Positions 16,918 to 24,805 of a stretch of DNA of 57,746 bases are shown one piece after another. The stretch covers positions 1-57,746 of the forward strand of contig VAWW01000012.1 of NCBI GenBank assembly GCA_005884575.1, in the 5' to 3' direction. Each line of letters starts with the position of its first letter. Positions within the stretch are counted from its first letter, which is position 1. Position numbers and translations under genes: made by a program. The DNA comes from Actinomycetota bacterium. GTDB taxonomy: Bacteria > Actinomycetota > Thermoleophilia > Gaiellales > Gaiellaceae. The notes beneath the pieces were generated by a model. The model made no database searches. It was not told the DNA's origin and saw nothing but the letters and a program-made list of their open reading frames with translations.

Positions 16918-18075
16918 CTACAACTGGAGATAGCGATCCACGAGGTTGTGCTCCTGCAGCCGCCGGAGGCCCTCCCGGATCTCCCGGGCTCTGACGGCGC
17001 CCACGCCGTCGACCGCCTCCAGCTCCCGCTGCGAGGCCCGGACGACCGCGTCGAGCGTCCCGAGGTCGCCCACGACCCCCCGGATGACCGTCTCCGGGAG
17101 CCGCGGGATGTGGGAGAGGACGCGGTAGCCGCGCGGCGAGACGGCGTGATCCATCGCGTTGATCGTCCGCGGGAAGCCGAGCAGCTCGCCGAGCCGCTCG
17201 AACTCGAGCAGCTCGTGGTAGGGAACGGCCCGAAGGGCCTCCAGGGCGAGCGTCGCCTCCGCCCCGGCCCCGGCCGCGTGATAGTCGCGGACGACCGCGT
17301 CGCGCTCGCCCGGGACGTCGACGATCAGCTCGGCGAGCTGGAGCCGGATCAGCCGGCCCTCGGTGCCGAGCTCGATGCAGTCGCGCTCGATCCACTCCGC
17401 CATCCGGGTCGTCATCTCGGCACGCTGCAGGACGACGAGCACGTCGTCCAGGACGACGGCGTTCTGAAACTCCAGCGCCGTCAGCCGCGTCAACACCTGC
17501 TCGAGCCGCTGGCGGTACGTCTCGAGCGTCCCAAGCGCCTGGTTCGTCTTGGCGAGTACGTCGGCGATCGCGTCGAGCTGGTAGCGGGTGTTCCCGGCGA
17601 AGATCGTCACCGTCTCGCGCTGCTGCGAGATCGAGATGACGAGGGCGCCGGTCTGCTTCGCGACTCGCTCGGCCGTGCGATGGCGCGTGCCCGTCTCGCT
17701 CGAGGCGATCGTGGCGTCGGGCATCAGCTGGACATTCGCCCAGGCGAGCTTGCGGATCTGCGTGTCGACGATGATCGCGCCGTCCATCTTCGCGAGCTCG
17801 TAGAGGAGCTGCGGGCGGAAGGGCGCGTCGAGCCGGATCCCCCCGGAGTAGAGGAACGCGAGCCCGGCCGGGTCGCCTATGACGATCAGCGCGCCCTCGT
17901 GCGAACGGATCACGTCGTCGATCGCGGCGCGCAGGTCGGTGCCGGGGGCGACCCTGGCGATCGCCTCGGCGAGCCGGGGGTCGCGGCGCGGATCGTCCTC
18001 GGCGGGCGTGCGGGTGAAGCCGAGCGTGGCGGCAATCCGCTCCTCCCGCCTACTCTCCTTCGGGTCGGTCTGCAT
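16918..18075 (-). CDS. disA: DNA integrity scanning protein / diadenylate cyclase DisA
   Basis: A 385-residue protein from the ATG at 18075. The DAC domain carries DGA (98-100, within KMDGAIIVD) and RHR (131-133, within GTRHRTAE), the catalytic motifs for making c-di-AMP from two ATP. A helical spine follows, then a C-terminal helix-hairpin-helix DNA-binding domain (VDGVGAVRAREIREGL). In Bacillus DisA scans DNA and forms octamers inhibited by branched DNA. Its start overlaps the radA end by 26 bases, so the two are translationally coupled; RadA is a known functional partner of DisA. Confidence 0.95.
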   Translation of the reverse strand: MQTDPKESRREERIAATLGFTRTPAEDDPRRDPRLAEAIARVAPGTDLRAAIDDVIRSHEGALIVIGDPAGLAFLYSGGIRLDAPFRPQLLYELAKMDGAIIVDTQIRKLAWANVQLMPDATIASSETGTRHRTAERVAKQTGALVISISQQRETVTIFAGNTRYQLDAIADVLAKTNQALGTLETYRQRLEQVLTRLTALEFQNAVVLDDVLVVLQRAEMTTRMAEWIERDCIELGTEGRLIRLQLAELIVDVPGERDAVVRDYHAAGAGAEATLALEALRAVPYHELLEFERLGELLGFPRTINAMDHAVSPRGYRVLSHIPRLPETVIRGVVGDLGTLDAVVRASQRELEAVDGVGAVRAREIREGLRRLQEHNLVDRYLQL

Positions 18076-19396
18076 CGAGTCCGTTCTTGATCGCGGCGCG
18101 CAGGGTCCCCACCTCCTGCACGTGGATCTTGCCACGAGCGGACGTGCCGACGGGAGCGAGGACGGTCGCGAGGCCGAGCTTCGCGCATTCCTCCAGGCGC
18201 CGCTCGGCCTGCGGCGCGGGGCGGAGACGGCCGGTCAGGCCGATCTCGCCGAACGCGGCGAGGGCGTCCCGCACGGGCACGCGGCGAGCGGCGGAGGCGA
18301 TCGCCAGCGCCACCGCGAGATCGGCGCCCGGCTCGTCGATGCGGACGCCGCCGGCGACGTTGACGAAGACGTCCGCCTGGCCGAGGGCGATTCCCGCATG
18401 GCGCGAGAGAACGGCGACGATCATCGCGAGCCGCTTCGGGTCGATGCCCGTGGCGACGCGCCGCGGCATCGCGAGATCGGTCGGCGAGACGAGCGACTGG
18501 ATCTCGAGCAGGATCGGCCGCGTCCCCTCGAGCGCGCACGCGACCGCGGCGCCGGCCTCGCCCGCGGTCGTGCGGCCGAACAGCGCGGACGGATCCGGGA
18601 CGCCGACGAGGCCTGTGCCCGTCATCTCGAAGACGCCGAGCTCGTTCGTCGAGCCGAACCGATTCTTCACCGCCCGCAGGATCCGGTGTGCGTGGTAGCG
18701 GTCGCCCTCGAACTGGAGCACGCAGTCGACGAGGTGCTCCAGCACGCGCGGGCCGGCGACGGAGCCGTCCTTGGTCACGTGCCCGACGAGGATCGTCGCC
18801 ACGCCGTTCTCCTTCGAGACGCGCAACAGGCGGCCGGCGGCCTCGCGCACCTGTGCGACCGAGCCGGGCGCCGACCCGAGGTCGGCGGAGTAGAGCGTCT
18901 GCACCGAGTCGATCACGCAGACGTCGGGGCGCTCGTTCTCGAGCGTGGCGCACACGGTCTCGAGCTCCGTCTCGGCGAGGATCTCGATACGTCCGGGCCC
19001 GCCGAGACGCTCGGCGCGCAGCTTCACCTGTGCGACCGACTCTTCGCCAGTGACGAGCAGCGCTCGTCGATCGCCGCTCATCGCGCGCAGCGCGGTGAGC
19101 AGCAACGTCGACTTGCCCACGCCGGGCTCCCCGCCGACTAGGACGAGCGACGCCGGGACCAGCCCGCCGCCGAGCACCCGGTCGAGCTCCGGCACGCCCG
19201 TAGGGATCCGCGCCGCCTCCTCGACCTCGACGTCCACGAGGCGCAGCAGCGGCTTCGGGGGCGTCTTCGCGGCGGCCTGGCCGGCGACGTCCTCGACCAG
19301 CGTCCCGAAGGTCGAGCAGCCCGGACACTTCCCGAACCAGCGGCCGGCGCTGTAGCCGCACTCCGTACACGCGTAGTTGACCGCAGGCTTCGCCAT
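18050..19396 (-). CDS. radA: DNA repair protein RadA (Sms)
   Basis: A 448-residue protein from the ATG at 19396. The N-terminal zinc finger is C-x2-C ... C-x2-C (CTECGYSAGRW, KCPGC). The RecA-like core has Walker A GGEPGVGKSTLL, and the RadA-specific KNRFG motif lies in VKNRFGSTNELG. The C-terminal Lon-protease-like domain is VNVAGGVRIDEPGADLAVAL. It is a helicase that drives branch migration in recombination. It sits between clpC and disA as in Bacillus, although two unrelated insertions now separate it from clpC. Confidence 0.95.
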   Translation of the reverse strand: MAKPAVNYACTECGYSAGRWFGKCPGCSTFGTLVEDVAGQAAAKTPPKPLLRLVDVEVEEAARIPTGVPELDRVLGGGLVPASLVLVGGEPGVGKSTLLLTALRAMSGDRRALLVTGEESVAQVKLRAERLGGPGRIEILAETELETVCATLENERPDVCVIDSVQTLYSADLGSAPGSVAQVREAAGRLLRVSKENGVATILVGHVTKDGSVAGPRVLEHLVDCVLQFEGDRYHAHRILRAVKNRFGSTNELGVFEMTGTGLVGVPDPSALFGRTTAGEAGAAVACALEGTRPILLEIQSLVSPTDLAMPRRVATGIDPKRLAMIVAVLSRHAGIALGQADVFVNVAGGVRIDEPGADLAVALAIASAARRVPVRDALAAFGEIGLTGRLRPAPQAERRLEECAKLGLATVLAPVGTSARGKIHVQEVGTLRAAIKNGLDADRPEGE

Positions 19397-19403
19397 CGAG
19401 GCC

Positions 19404-19409
19404 AGTCTA
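19404..19409 (-). promoter_or_regulatory. -10 box (TAGACT) of a leaderless radA promoter
   Basis: TAGACT on the minus strand ends 7 bases before the radA ATG at 19396, with no ribosome binding site between. This gives radA-disA a promoter separate from clpC. Confidence 0.45.
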
Positions 19410-19518
19410 GGAGCGTCGGAGGACGGCCTCTGTGCCGGTTTCGTGACGATTTCGGAGCGCAGGAATACCCAGTGCGCAGACGGGTAGGCGAGACGAGGAC
19501 CCGACCGAGGAGGCCTGG

Positions 19519-20490
19519 ATGGCACGGGACGTGAACGACCAGCTGACCAAGTACCTGACCGACGCGCACTCGATCGAGGAGCAGGCGCTCCAGCAGCTCC
19601 GCAGGGCGCCCGCGATCGCGGGCGATCCGGCGATCGCGAAGGCGTTCGAGGACCACCGGGCGGAGACCCAGATGCACGAGCGGACGGTGCGCGAGCTCCT
19701 GCACGCGCGGGGAGCGACGCCGAACGTCGTCAAGGACGTCGCCATGCGCGCCGGCGGCGTCGGTTTCCTGCTCTTCGCGCGGCTGCAGCCCGACTCGACC
19801 GGCAAGCTCCTCGCCCACGCACACTCGTACGAAGCGCTCGAGTTCGCCGCCTACGAGCTGCTCGCCCGCGCGGCCGACCTCGTGTCCGATGAGAGCGTCG
19901 CCGAAGCTGCCAGACGGATCGCGGGGCAGGAGCACGCGATGCAGGAGCGGCTTGCCGGGCTCTTCGACGCGGCGGTCGACGCCTCGCTGCGCGAGCTGGA
20001 CGATGACGCGCGGCGCGGGCGCATCCTGAAGTACCTGTCCGACGCGCACGCAATCGAGGCGCAGGCGATTCAGCTCCTCGAGCGCGGGCCGAAGCTCGCA
20101 GACGACGAGCGGCTGGCTCAGGCGTACGAGGAGCACCTCGCCGAGACGCGCGACCAGCAGGAGCTCGTCGAGGCACGGCTGCACGAGCTCGGCGGCAGGA
20201 CAAACGCGCTCAAGGACGCCGCGCTGCGGCTCGGCGCGCTCAACTGGGGACTGTTCTTCGCGGCGCATCCCGACACGCCCGGCAAGCTCGCGGCCTTCGC
20301 ATACGCGTTCGAGCACCTCGAGATCGCGGCGTACGAGCTGCTGAAGCGGACTGCTGCGCGCGCGGGCGACGAGCAGACGGTCGGCGTGGCCGAAACGATC
20401 CTCGAGCAGGAGCGCGCCGCGGCGTCGCGGATCGAGTTGCTGTTCGACCGTGCGGCGGCGGCGTCGCTCGAGGCGGTCGGCGCCCGCTAG
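19519..20490 (+). CDS. tandem DUF892 (YciF/YciE-like) ferritin-like protein
   Basis: A 323-residue all-helical protein built from two copies of a DUF892 ferritin-like four-helix unit of about 155 residues. Copy 1 begins KYLTDAHSIEEQALQ, and copy 2 begins KYLSDAHAIEAQAIQ. HAHSYEALEFAAYELL in copy 1 matches FAYAFEHLEIAAYELLKR in copy 2. The Glu/His residues that bind metal in ferritin-like bundles recur in both. DUF892 proteins are stress-induced in enterobacteria. A strong GAGGAGG sits 5 bases before the ATG, unlike most genes here. It is divergent from radA and followed by a strong terminator. Confidence 0.85.
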   Translation: MARDVNDQLTKYLTDAHSIEEQALQQLRRAPAIAGDPAIAKAFEDHRAETQMHERTVRELLHARGATPNVVKDVAMRAGGVGFLLFARLQPDSTGKLLAHAHSYEALEFAAYELLARAADLVSDESVAEAARRIAGQEHAMQERLAGLFDAAVDASLRELDDDARRGRILKYLSDAHAIEAQAIQLLERGPKLADDERLAQAYEEHLAETRDQQELVEARLHELGGRTNALKDAALRLGALNWGLFFAAHPDTPGKLAAFAYAFEHLEIAAYELLKRTAARAGDEQTVGVAETILEQERAAASRIELLFDRAAAASLEAVGAR

Positions 20491-20517
20491 GGACTTTGTG
20501 GCTCTAAGCCACTAGCG
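20491..20517. repeat. 27-bp hairpin repeat, copy 1
   Basis: The 27 bases contain GTGGCT-CTA-AGCCAC, a perfect 6-bp stem with a 3-base loop, and start directly after the DUF892 stop codon. Copy 2 at 21749-21775 matches at 25 of 27 positions; the two differences are both in the loop, so the stem is kept. The pair brackets the EamA gene. Confidence 0.75.
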
Positions 20518-20528
20518 CCCTTAACGAG

Positions 20529-20575
20529 GAGAGGCGGACTCCGCCGCATCGAGTCCGCCTCTCTATCGATTTTTC
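20529..20575 (+). terminator. strong intrinsic terminator after the DUF892 gene
   Basis: GAGAGGCGGACT (20529-20540) pairs perfectly with AGTCCGCCTCTC (20552-20563). The stem is followed by TATCGATTTTT. A 12-bp GC-rich stem plus a U tract on the plus strand fits termination of the DUF892 transcript. Confidence 0.8.
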
Positions 20576-20822
20576 CGAGCCCCCGCCGCATCGGGGCTCG
20601 GTGTGGGGATGCCGTCTGCTGACGAGTGTCGGCTATCGGAGCCCGTTGACTCCTCCCCCGTCGGGTGGTTCAGCGGGGTACTTCACTCTCACCCACCAGG
20701 GGGAGGCGGATTACCCAGGAACCGTGATCGTGAGATGTGCCCGAGGAAGAGGGGGGCCGCAGCCCAAGTCCTCGCGCCAACGGGGCCGGCCTGGGCGCAC
20801 AGGTCGGCCCCCACTTCTGTCT
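20575..20822. other. gene-free convergent interval with several hairpins
   Basis: No convincing gene is seen. Four stems can be drawn. (1) CCGAGCCC/GGGCTCGG (20575-20601) has a loop CCGCCGCATCG identical to that of the preceding terminator. (2) CCTCCCCC (20652-20659) pairs with GGGGGAGG (20699-20706). (3) Nested inside it, GGGTG (20663-20667) pairs with CACCC (20690-20694). (4) A 12-bp stem with one G-U pair lies at 20782-20793/20800-20811, just after the EamA stop. The last may terminate EamA. The nested stem could be a structured RNA of unknown strand. Confidence 0.45.
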
Positions 20823-21734
20823 CTATTCGGCCAGCGCCGGCTCCGCCTCCGGGACGCGGCGGCCGGCGGTGGCGACGAGCAGGCCGACGAGGACGAGCAC
20901 GACGCCGCCGAGCTGGAGCGCCGATGGGTGCTCGCCGAGGATCGCCGCCGCGAGCAGCACCGTCAGCACGGGCTGGAACGTCAGCAGCACGGAGGCGACC
21001 GCGGCCGGAAGACGCGGAAGCGAGACCGAGATGACGAGCCACCCGAGCACCTGGGAGCTCAGGGCGAGCAGGACGAGCCAGCCGGTGGCCCGCAGACTCG
21101 GAGTCAGGTCGAGGTCGCCGAGCGCGAGGCCGAGGAGCCCGCAGACGACGCAGGCGACGACGGTCAGGTCGGCGACGGGTCCGGCGACGCGGCGCCGGTC
21201 GCTGCTCGAGTGGCGCAGCGTCAGCAGGAAGCCCGTGTACGCGAGTCCGGCGAGCACCCCGTAGACGGCGCCGAGCGCAGGGTTGCGCCCATACGCGCCC
21301 GACCCGAGCACGCCCGAGATCAGGACGACTCCCGAGAGGGCGATGGGAATCGCGGCGAGCGCACGGCGCTGCGGCCGCTCCGAGAGCACGAGCCACGCGA
21401 TCGGCGCAACCGTGACGATCTGGAGGTTCGCGAGCACCGTCGAGAGTCCCGCGCCGACCTCGTGGATCGCGCGGTGCCACACGATCAGGTCGAGCGCGAG
21501 GAAGACTCCAGCCGACGCGGCGAACAGACGCGCGCGGAGCGGACGCGGGCCGAGGCGGCGGTCCTCGAGGTACGCGAGCAGCAGCAGCGGCGGCACGGCC
21601 CAGAGGCAGCGGAAGAACGCGCCGGTGCTCGGCGAGACGTGCGCGAGCTCGAACAGGATCGACGAAAAGGCGATGCAAAACGCGCCGACGAGCGCGGTCA
21701 GGACGGGCGCGTCACCGAGCCGCCGGAGCACCAC
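20823..21734 (-). CDS. EamA-family (DMT) transporter
   Basis: A 303-residue, ten-helix DMT exporter with two EamA repeats (SPSTGAFFRCLWAVPPL in the first half, LLTFQPVLTVLLAAAILGE at the end of the second). The substrate is unknown. The GTG at 21734 is followed at once by another GTG; TAGCCT lies 6 bases before the second, which may be the true start. It is inserted between the radA and clpC parts of the conserved block and lies between two copies of a 27-bp hairpin repeat. It is only distantly similar to the EamA protein at 8230. Confidence 0.85.
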   Translation of the reverse strand: MVLRRLGDAPVLTALVGAFCIAFSSILFELAHVSPSTGAFFRCLWAVPPLLLLAYLEDRRLGPRPLRARLFAASAGVFLALDLIVWHRAIHEVGAGLSTVLANLQIVTVAPIAWLVLSERPQRRALAAIPIALSGVVLISGVLGSGAYGRNPALGAVYGVLAGLAYTGFLLTLRHSSSDRRRVAGPVADLTVVACVVCGLLGLALGDLDLTPSLRATGWLVLLALSSQVLGWLVISVSLPRLPAAVASVLLTFQPVLTVLLAAAILGEHPSALQLGGVVLVLVGLLVATAGRRVPEAEPALAE

Positions 21735-21748
21735 CGGAGGCTACCGGC

Positions 21749-21775
21749 GGACTTTGTGGCTTTGAGCCACTAGCG
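21749..21775. repeat. 27-bp hairpin repeat, copy 2
   Basis: This copy matches copy 1 at 20491 in 25 of 27 positions, with GTGGCT-TTG-AGCCAC as the hairpin. It lies 15 bases upstream of the EamA start and 9 bases downstream of the next minus-strand gene. Confidence 0.75.
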
Positions 21776-21784
21776 GTTCCTCTT

Positions 21785-22012
21785 CTAGTCGCCGAAGACG
21801 TTGCGGCGGACCTCGGCGATCTCGTCCGGGCCCATGCCGGTGCGGGCGGCGGCCCGCTCGACCGCGTCCCAGTTCGCCGCGAGGAACCGGCGCTGCGACT
21901 CGGCGACGGCCTGCAGCGATCCTCCCGCGTATCGCCGCCGCAGCAGGGCGAGGCCGAATACGACGGCGGTGACGACGAGGCCGAGCAGGACGGTGGCGCC
22001 GAGGAGGCCCAT
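21785..22012 (-). CDS. small membrane-anchored protein
   Basis: A 75-residue protein. Residues 1-25 form one membrane helix (LLGATVLLGLVVTAVVFGLA) followed by RRR. The rest is a charged amphipathic region (FLAANWDAVERAAARTG, IAEVRRNVFGD). No family recognised. It lies just downstream of the clpC terminator on the same strand, so it is expressed by read-through or its own promoter. The ATG at 22012 is the only sensible start. Too few features to assign a role. Confidence 0.6.
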   Translation of the reverse strand: MGLLGATVLLGLVVTAVVFGLALLRRRYAGGSLQAVAESQRRFLAANWDAVERAAARTGMGPDEIAEVRRNVFGD

Positions 22013-22039
22013 GCCATTGTCTATCGGCAGGAGCGCCGA

Positions 22040-22068
22040 AAAAGAAAACGGCCCGGTTTCCCGGGCCG
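22040..22068 (-). terminator. intrinsic terminator of clpC
   Basis: On the minus strand CGGCCCGG-GAAA-CCGGGCCG forms a perfect 8-bp stem with a GAAA tetraloop followed by TTTTCTTTTT, 7 bases after the clpC stop. This is a textbook rho-independent terminator. Confidence 0.92.
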
Positions 22069-22074
22069 CTGAGT

Positions 22075-24609
22075 TCATTCCTCTTCCGAGGGCTCCTCGC
22101 CGGATCCCTCGGGCTCGACGGGCGGCACCGTGACCTTCTCCGGCGTCACCTCGCCCGGGATGATCGTGATGTCGACCTCGCCGGCCTCGCCCTCCGTGCT
22201 CGTGCCCTTGCCGACGAGGATCGTCGAGCCGGGCTCGAGCTGGCGGCCGAGGACGAAGTCCGCGAGCGGGTCCTCGATGAAGCGCTGGATCGCGCGGCGC
22301 AGCGGCCGGGCGCCCATCGCCGGGTCGTAGCCCTTGTCGACGAGCATGTCCTTCGCCTCGTCGGTGAGCTCGATCGTCGCCTCGTGCAGCGCCATCTGCT
22401 CGCGCAGGCGCTTGAGCATGAACTCGATGATCGTCTTGATCTCTTCCTTCGCGAGCTTGTGGAAGACGATGATCTCGTCGATCCGGTTCAGCAGCTCGGG
22501 GCGGAAGACCTTCTTCAGCTCGCCCATGACGCGGCCCTTCATGTCGTCGTAGGTGAGCCCGGTCTCGTCGCCGATCGAGAAGCCCAGCGACTGGTTCTTC
22601 GAGATCGAGGCCGCGCCGATGTTCGACGTCATGATCACGATGGTGTTCCGGAAGTCGACCTTGCGGCCCTGCGCGTCGGTCAGCTTCCCCTCCTCGAGGA
22701 TCTGCAGGAGGATGTTGAACACGTCCGGGTGCGCCTTCTCGATCTCGTCGAGCAGGACGACCGAGTACGGCTTGCGGCGCACGGCCTCGGTGAGCTGGCC
22801 GCCCTCGTCGTAGCCGATGTAGCCCGGAGGCGAGCCGACGAGCCGGGACACGGAGTGCTTCTCCATGTACTCCGACATGTCGACCTGGATCATCGCGTCC
22901 TCGTCGCCGAAGAGGAACTCGGCGAGCGTGCGCGCGAGCTCGGTCTTCCCGACGCCGGACGGCCCGAGGAAGATGAACGAGCCGGTCGGCCGTTTCGGAT
23001 CCTTGATGCCCGCGCGGGCGCGGCGGATCGCCTTCGAGACGGCGACGATCGCCTCCTCCTGGCCCACGACGCGCTTGTGCAGCTCCTCCTCCATGCGGAT
23101 GAGCTTCTGCGACTCGGCCTCGGTGAGCTTGAAGACCGGGATGCCCGTCCACATCGAGACGATGTCCGCGATCTCCTCCTCGCCGACCTCCGGCTGCTCC
23201 TCGAAGTTCTCCGAGTTGCGCCAGTTCTCCTCGAGCTCGCGCTTCTTCTGCGTGAGCTTGCGCTCCTTGTCGCGCAGCGATGCGGCCTTCTCGAACTCCT
23301 GCGACTCGATCGCGTTCTCCTTCTCCTTGCGGACTCGCTCGATCTCCTCCTCGAGCTCGCGGTAGCGCGGCGGCGCGCTCATCGAGCGGATGCGCATACG
23401 GGACGCGGCCTCGTCGATCAGGTCGATCGCCTTGTCCGGAAGGTGCCGGTCCTGGATGTACCGGTCGGAGAGCTCGGCCGCGGCGTGCAGCGCCTCGTCC
23501 GTGATCTTGCAGCGGTGGTGCGCCTCGTACCGGTCGCGCAGGCCGCGGAGGATCTGCACGGTGTCGTCCACCGACGGCTCCTCGACCCGGATCTGCTGGA
23601 AGCGGCGCTCCAGCGCGGCGTCGCGCTCGAGATACTTGCGGTACTCGTCGAGCGTCGTCGCGCCGATCGTCTGCAGCTCGCCGCGTGCCAGCGCAGGCTT
23701 GAGGATCGACGCGGCGTCGATCGCGCCCTCCGCGGCACCGGCGCCGACGAGGTTATGCAGCTCGTCGATGAAGAGGATGATGTCGCCGCGCTGCATGATC
23801 TCCTTCATGACCTTCTTCAGGCGCTCCTCGAACTCGCCGCGGTACTTCGAGCCGGCGACGAGCGCGGCGAGGTCGAGCGTGTAGATCTGCTTGTTCTTCA
23901 GCAGCTCGGGTACCTGGTTCGTGGCGATGCGGGCCGCGAGCCCCTCGACGACGGCAGTCTTCCCGACGCCCGGCTCGCCGATCAGCACCGGGTTGTTCTT
24001 CGTGCGCCGTGACAGGATCTGCATCACGCGCTCGATCTCCGTCTGGCGGCCGACGACCGGATCGAGCTTCCCCTCGGCCGACTGCTTCGTCAGGTTGCGC
24101 CCGAACTGGTCGAGCAGCTTCGAGCTCTTCGCCTTCTCGCCCGCCGGGCCGCCCTGGCCCTGCTGGCGCCGGCCGGGCCCGGAGAGCATGCGGATGATCT
24201 CGTTGCGGATCTTCTCGGCGTCCGCGTCGAAGTCGAGCAGGATGCGCGCGGCGACGCCCTCGTTCTCGCGCACGAGCCCGAGCAGGATGTGCTCGGTGCC
24301 GATGTAGTTGTGTCCGAGGGACAGCGCTTCGCGCAGCGCGAGCTCCAGCACCTTCTTCGCGCGCGGCGTGAACGGGATCTGACCGGTCGTGACCTCGTCG
24401 CCCTGGCCGACGATGCGGGCGACCTGCGCACGCACCTCTTCCACGGTGATGTCGAGCGACTCGAGGACGCGCGCGGCAAGGCCTTCCTCTTCGCGGAGCA
24501 GGCCGAGAAGGATGTGCTCGGTGCCGATGTAGTTGTGCTTGAGCGCGCGTGCTTCGTCCTGGGCAAGGACGACGACCTGTCTGGCCCGTTCAGTGAAGCG
24601 TTCGAACAA
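22075..24609 (-). CDS. clpC: ATP-dependent Clp protease ATPase subunit ClpC
   Basis: An 844-residue Hsp100 unfoldase. The N-terminal double Clp-N domain has [17 protein letters not shown] and its repeat [18 protein letters not shown] module 1 has Walker [11 protein letters not shown] and Walker [10 protein letters not shown]. The coiled-coil M domain with a UVR-like stretch follows, then AAA module 2 with Walker [12 protein letters not shown] and [13 protein letters not shown]. It feeds substrates to ClpP. The start is TTG at 24609 ([10 protein letters not shown]) with GAGGGA just upstream. No ctsR-mcsA-mcsB genes precede it, unlike in Firmicutes, and I see no CtsR-type operator. Confidence 0.96.
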   Translation of the reverse strand: MFERFTERARQVVVLAQDEARALKHNYIGTEHILLGLLREEEGLAARVLESLDITVEEVRAQVARIVGQGDEVTTGQIPFTPRAKKVLELALREALSLGHNYIGTEHILLGLVRENEGVAARILLDFDADAEKIRNEIIRMLSGPGRRQQGQGGPAGEKAKSSKLLDQFGRNLTKQSAEGKLDPVVGRQTEIERVMQILSRRTKNNPVLIGEPGVGKTAVVEGLAARIATNQVPELLKNKQIYTLDLAALVAGSKYRGEFEERLKKVMKEIMQRGDIILFIDELHNLVGAGAAEGAIDAASILKPALARGELQTIGATTLDEYRKYLERDAALERRFQQIRVEEPSVDDTVQILRGLRDRYEAHHRCKITDEALHAAAELSDRYIQDRHLPDKAIDLIDEAASRMRIRSMSAPPRYRELEEEIERVRKEKENAIESQEFEKAASLRDKERKLTQKKRELEENWRNSENFEEQPEVGEEEIADIVSMWTGIPVFKLTEAESQKLIRMEEELHKRVVGQEEAIVAVSKAIRRARAGIKDPKRPTGSFIFLGPSGVGKTELARTLAEFLFGDEDAMIQVDMSEYMEKHSVSRLVGSPPGYIGYDEGGQLTEAVRRKPYSVVLLDEIEKAHPDVFNILLQILEEGKLTDAQGRKVDFRNTIVIMTSNIGAASISKNQSLGFSIGDETGLTYDDMKGRVMGELKKVFRPELLNRIDEIIVFHKLAKEEIKTIIEFMLKRLREQMALHEATIELTDEAKDMLVDKGYDPAMGARPLRRAIQRFIEDPLADFVLGRQLEPGSTILVGKGTSTEGEAGEVDITIIPGEVTPEKVTVPPVEPEGSGEEPSEEE

Positions 24610-24681
24610 TGTCCCTCGACCCCCCTTTCCTGGAAATCCCGAGGCGGCCACCACGGCCCCCGCCGGGTCGAAGGTCAGCCC

Positions 24682-24710
24682 ATCGTAGCCCAGGCACCCG
24701 ACTCCACGAA
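24682..24710 (-). promoter_or_regulatory. possible clpC promoter
   Basis: On the minus strand TTCGTG (24705-24710) and TACGAT (24682-24687) are 17 bases apart. This would give a leader of about 65 bases, consistent with the presence of a ribosome binding site at clpC. The -35 is poor. Confidence 0.35.
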
Positions 24711-24805
24711 GCCACCGAGCCCCTCTTTACACCAACTTTAATCCGCCTCCCGGCCACGACCCTCCACGCATTCCCGCGCCGCCCGGATGGAAACGGGGGC
24801 GGCCG

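Noticed and set aside
24610..24805. CtsR or HrcA-type operator upstream of clpC
   Set aside because: No tandem GGTCAAA-type heptads or CIRCE repeat could be found in the 196-base gap.
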